Assembly: GCA_934725105.1 (NCBI GenBank)
Contig: CAKVBD010000019.1
Span: forward strand, 1-43,969
Direction of reading: 5' to 3'
Origin: an uncultured Bulleidia sp.
Lineage (GTDB): Bacteria; Bacillota_I; Bacilli_A; Erysipelotrichales; Erysipelotrichaceae
Length of the DNA: 43,969 nt
Positions 42,758 to 43,969 of this stretch are shown piece by piece. Numbering within the stretch: the stretch's first letter is position 1; each line of letters opens with the position of its first letter. Made by a program: the position numbers and the translations under genes. The notes beneath the pieces were generated by a model. That model did no database searches and had not been told where the DNA came from. It saw nothing but the letters and a program-made list of their open reading frames with translations.

Positions 42758-43969
42758 TTATCCTTTATCCTTTGTGGATCTGATAACAGTTCTCAGTTTT
42801 GATTTTTTAACAATCTGTGTGTCTGTTCTGAAGCCTGCATTTTCATGCAGTGCATCAGTCAGAGCTGTTCTAGTATAAGATGGAATGTATCCCATTTCAC
42901 CAATGTTTGTTAGTTTCATCTCTGACAGAGTATTTACAATCTGCGTCACTGTATACTTATTCTTCAGCTGATATTCAAGAATTCTGTATACAAGAAGGGC
43001 AATGAAACATGTCAGAAAATGTGCCCTGATCGCCTTCTCTGTCGATACATATACAGGTCTTGATCTGAATTCTGTCTTCATGATGCGGAAGCATTCCTCT
43101 ATCTGCCATCTTCTTTTGTTTATCGCTATGATCTGTGAAGGATCATCATCAATATCCGTAATGACCGCATAGAATCCGTCATACATTTCTTCATTCGCTA
43201 TTGCCTCTTCATTCAGTGTGGCTGTGACATTATCTGCCACCTCACTGCTGCCGGTGACATGTATCTCTTCTATGAATCTGGCAGGATCGTTAGGATTCTT
43301 TCTGTTTTTTCTGATCTTCCCATCAGAAGTAATCATTTTTTTTGCACGTTCAATCTGTCCTTCTCTGATCTTTCTCTGGTAGTCTCTGTATTTCGGCGAA
43401 AATGTAACGATGACTGTTTCTTCCACTGCACCGTTTACAACAGGTATTTCCTTGTAGTAGACAGTATTGAATACTTCCGGATCGGACATGTCAAGATTTC
43501 TGAGATCGATGAATCTGTCTGAACCGAGCTTTCTGTACTGCTGAGGATTCAGTGCGGTTTCTCTGTCTTCAGCCTTGAGCTTTTTCAGTGACTGTGTGAT
43601 TACATAAGATCTGTCACCGATATCATTGAACTGACGGTTTGTTTTTGATCCGAGTCCTGAATCGGAACAGAAAACAAACTTTGAACAGTCAAAGTCACGG
43701 ATGACTTTCTGTTCGAGAGGCTTCAGGGTTGTCTGTTCATTCTGATTTCCAGGATAGATGTCAAAGGCAAGCGGAAAACCATCTGCATCCATAAACAGAC
43801 CAAGTCCAACTATAGGAGAAGGACGGTGTTCCTTGCTTTTGCCGTATTTCCTCAGTTCATCTTCCTGCTCGATCTCAAAGAAGAAGTTTGTACAGTCGTA
43901 ATAGAGTACAGACTGGTTGCGGCTGTGCAGAAAATTTGAATTGCGGTAGAGATCGCTCTGTATGTAGTC
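42758..43969 (-). CDS. DDE transposase, IS1634/IS4-like, truncated by the window edge
   Basis: The reading frame is open on the - strand from the window edge to the stop at 42758, so 403 codons of the C-terminal part are present and the N-terminus lies outside. An internal ATG at 43792 is not the start. Upstream of it the frame encodes YYDCTNFFFE, with the first catalytic Asp, and VGLGLFMDADGFPLAF. Later landmarks are FVFCSDSGLGS and RRWQIEECFRIMKTEFRSRPVYV, which carries the catalytic Glu of the Y-R-E type. These fit IS1634-group transposases. Its GC is clearly higher than the host genes (42-52 % in hand-counted lines), marking it as foreign. Terminal inverted repeats cannot be judged because the other end is missing. 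Confidence 0.88.
   Translation of the reverse strand, partial: DYIQSDLYRNSNFLHSRNQSVLYYDCTNFFFEIEQEDELRKYGKSKEHRPSPIVGLGLFMDADGFPLAFDIYPGNQNEQTTLKPLEQKVIRDFDCSKFVFCSDSGLGSKTNRQFNDIGDRSYVITQSLKKLKAEDRETALNPQQYRKLGSDRFIDLRNLDMSDPEVFNTVYYKEIPVVNGAVEETVIVTFSPKYRDYQRKIREGQIERAKKMITSDGKIRKNRKNPNDPARFIEEIHVTGSSEVADNVTATLNEEAIANEEMYDGFYAVITDIDDDPSQIIAINKRRWQIEECFRIMKTEFRSRPVYVSTEKAIRAHFLTCFIALLVYRILEYQLKNKYTVTQIVNTLSEMKLTNIGEMGYIPSYTRTALTDALHENAGFRTDTQIVKKSKLRTVIRSTKDKG

Overview
The window comes from a low-GC Gram-positive chromosome (Firmicutes). The set rpoD-prfA-prmC, the AT-rich codon use, AGGAGG-type ribosome binding sites and a teichoic-acid/rhamnan-style export system fit this. I would guess class Erysipelotrichia, but that is an inference from overall style, not from a marker comparison. 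Thirty-three genes lie head to tail on the + strand and one transposase lies on the - strand at the right edge. No stretch over 300 bases lacks a gene; the longest are 1-223 (rpoD leader) and 42573-42757 (two terminators and an orphan promoter). No tRNA, rRNA or CRISPR array was seen.

Layout: (1) 171-3273, housekeeping genes: primary sigma factor, release factor 1 and the methyltransferase that modifies it. (2) 3390-6514, a very AT-rich patch with an O-acyltransferase and the first of two tandem fused glycosyltransferases. (3) 6524-17937, glycosyltransferases, a two-gene ABC polysaccharide exporter and two large polytopic membrane proteins. (4) 18038-19876, a membrane-bound nucleotide-sugar 4,6-dehydratase. 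(5) 19922-25298, a five-gene Dlt-like cassette (SGNH protein, MBOAT, amino-acid adenylating enzyme, PLP fold-III decarboxylase-like enzyme, carrier protein). (6) 25396-28412, a membrane-anchored protein and an LCP-family polymer ligase. (7) 28487-34195, another glycosyltransferase, a MerR-methyltransferase fusion and an OpgB/GacH-like phosphoglycerol transferase. (8) 34286-37769, dTDP-L-rhamnose synthesis (rmlA, B, D, C). (9) 37822-42572, a polyprenyl-phosphate sugar synthase with a DUF2304 partner, more glycosyltransferases, and UDP-galactopyranose mutase. (10) 42758 to the edge, a DDE transposase of higher GC that runs out of the window.

Taken together this is a locus for a rhamnose- and probably galactofuranose-containing cell-wall polysaccharide. 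Sugars are activated by Rml, Glf and the dehydratase. The chain is built in the cytoplasm and exported by the ABC transporter (13744 ATPase, 12308 permease). Outside the membrane it is probably branched by the polytopic proteins from lipid-linked sugars, decorated with glycerol phosphate (31286), O-acyl groups (3390) and an amino-acid-derived group (19922-25298), and attached to peptidoglycan by the LCP protein. The parts parallel the streptococcal group A carbohydrate genes (gacD/E, gacH, gacI/J), but the aminoacylation-like cassette containing a decarboxylase homologue is not part of that model and is the strongest candidate for an undescribed system. Several promoters have extended -10 elements; three are embedded in intrinsic terminators, and some sit so close to the ATG that leaderless mRNAs are likely.
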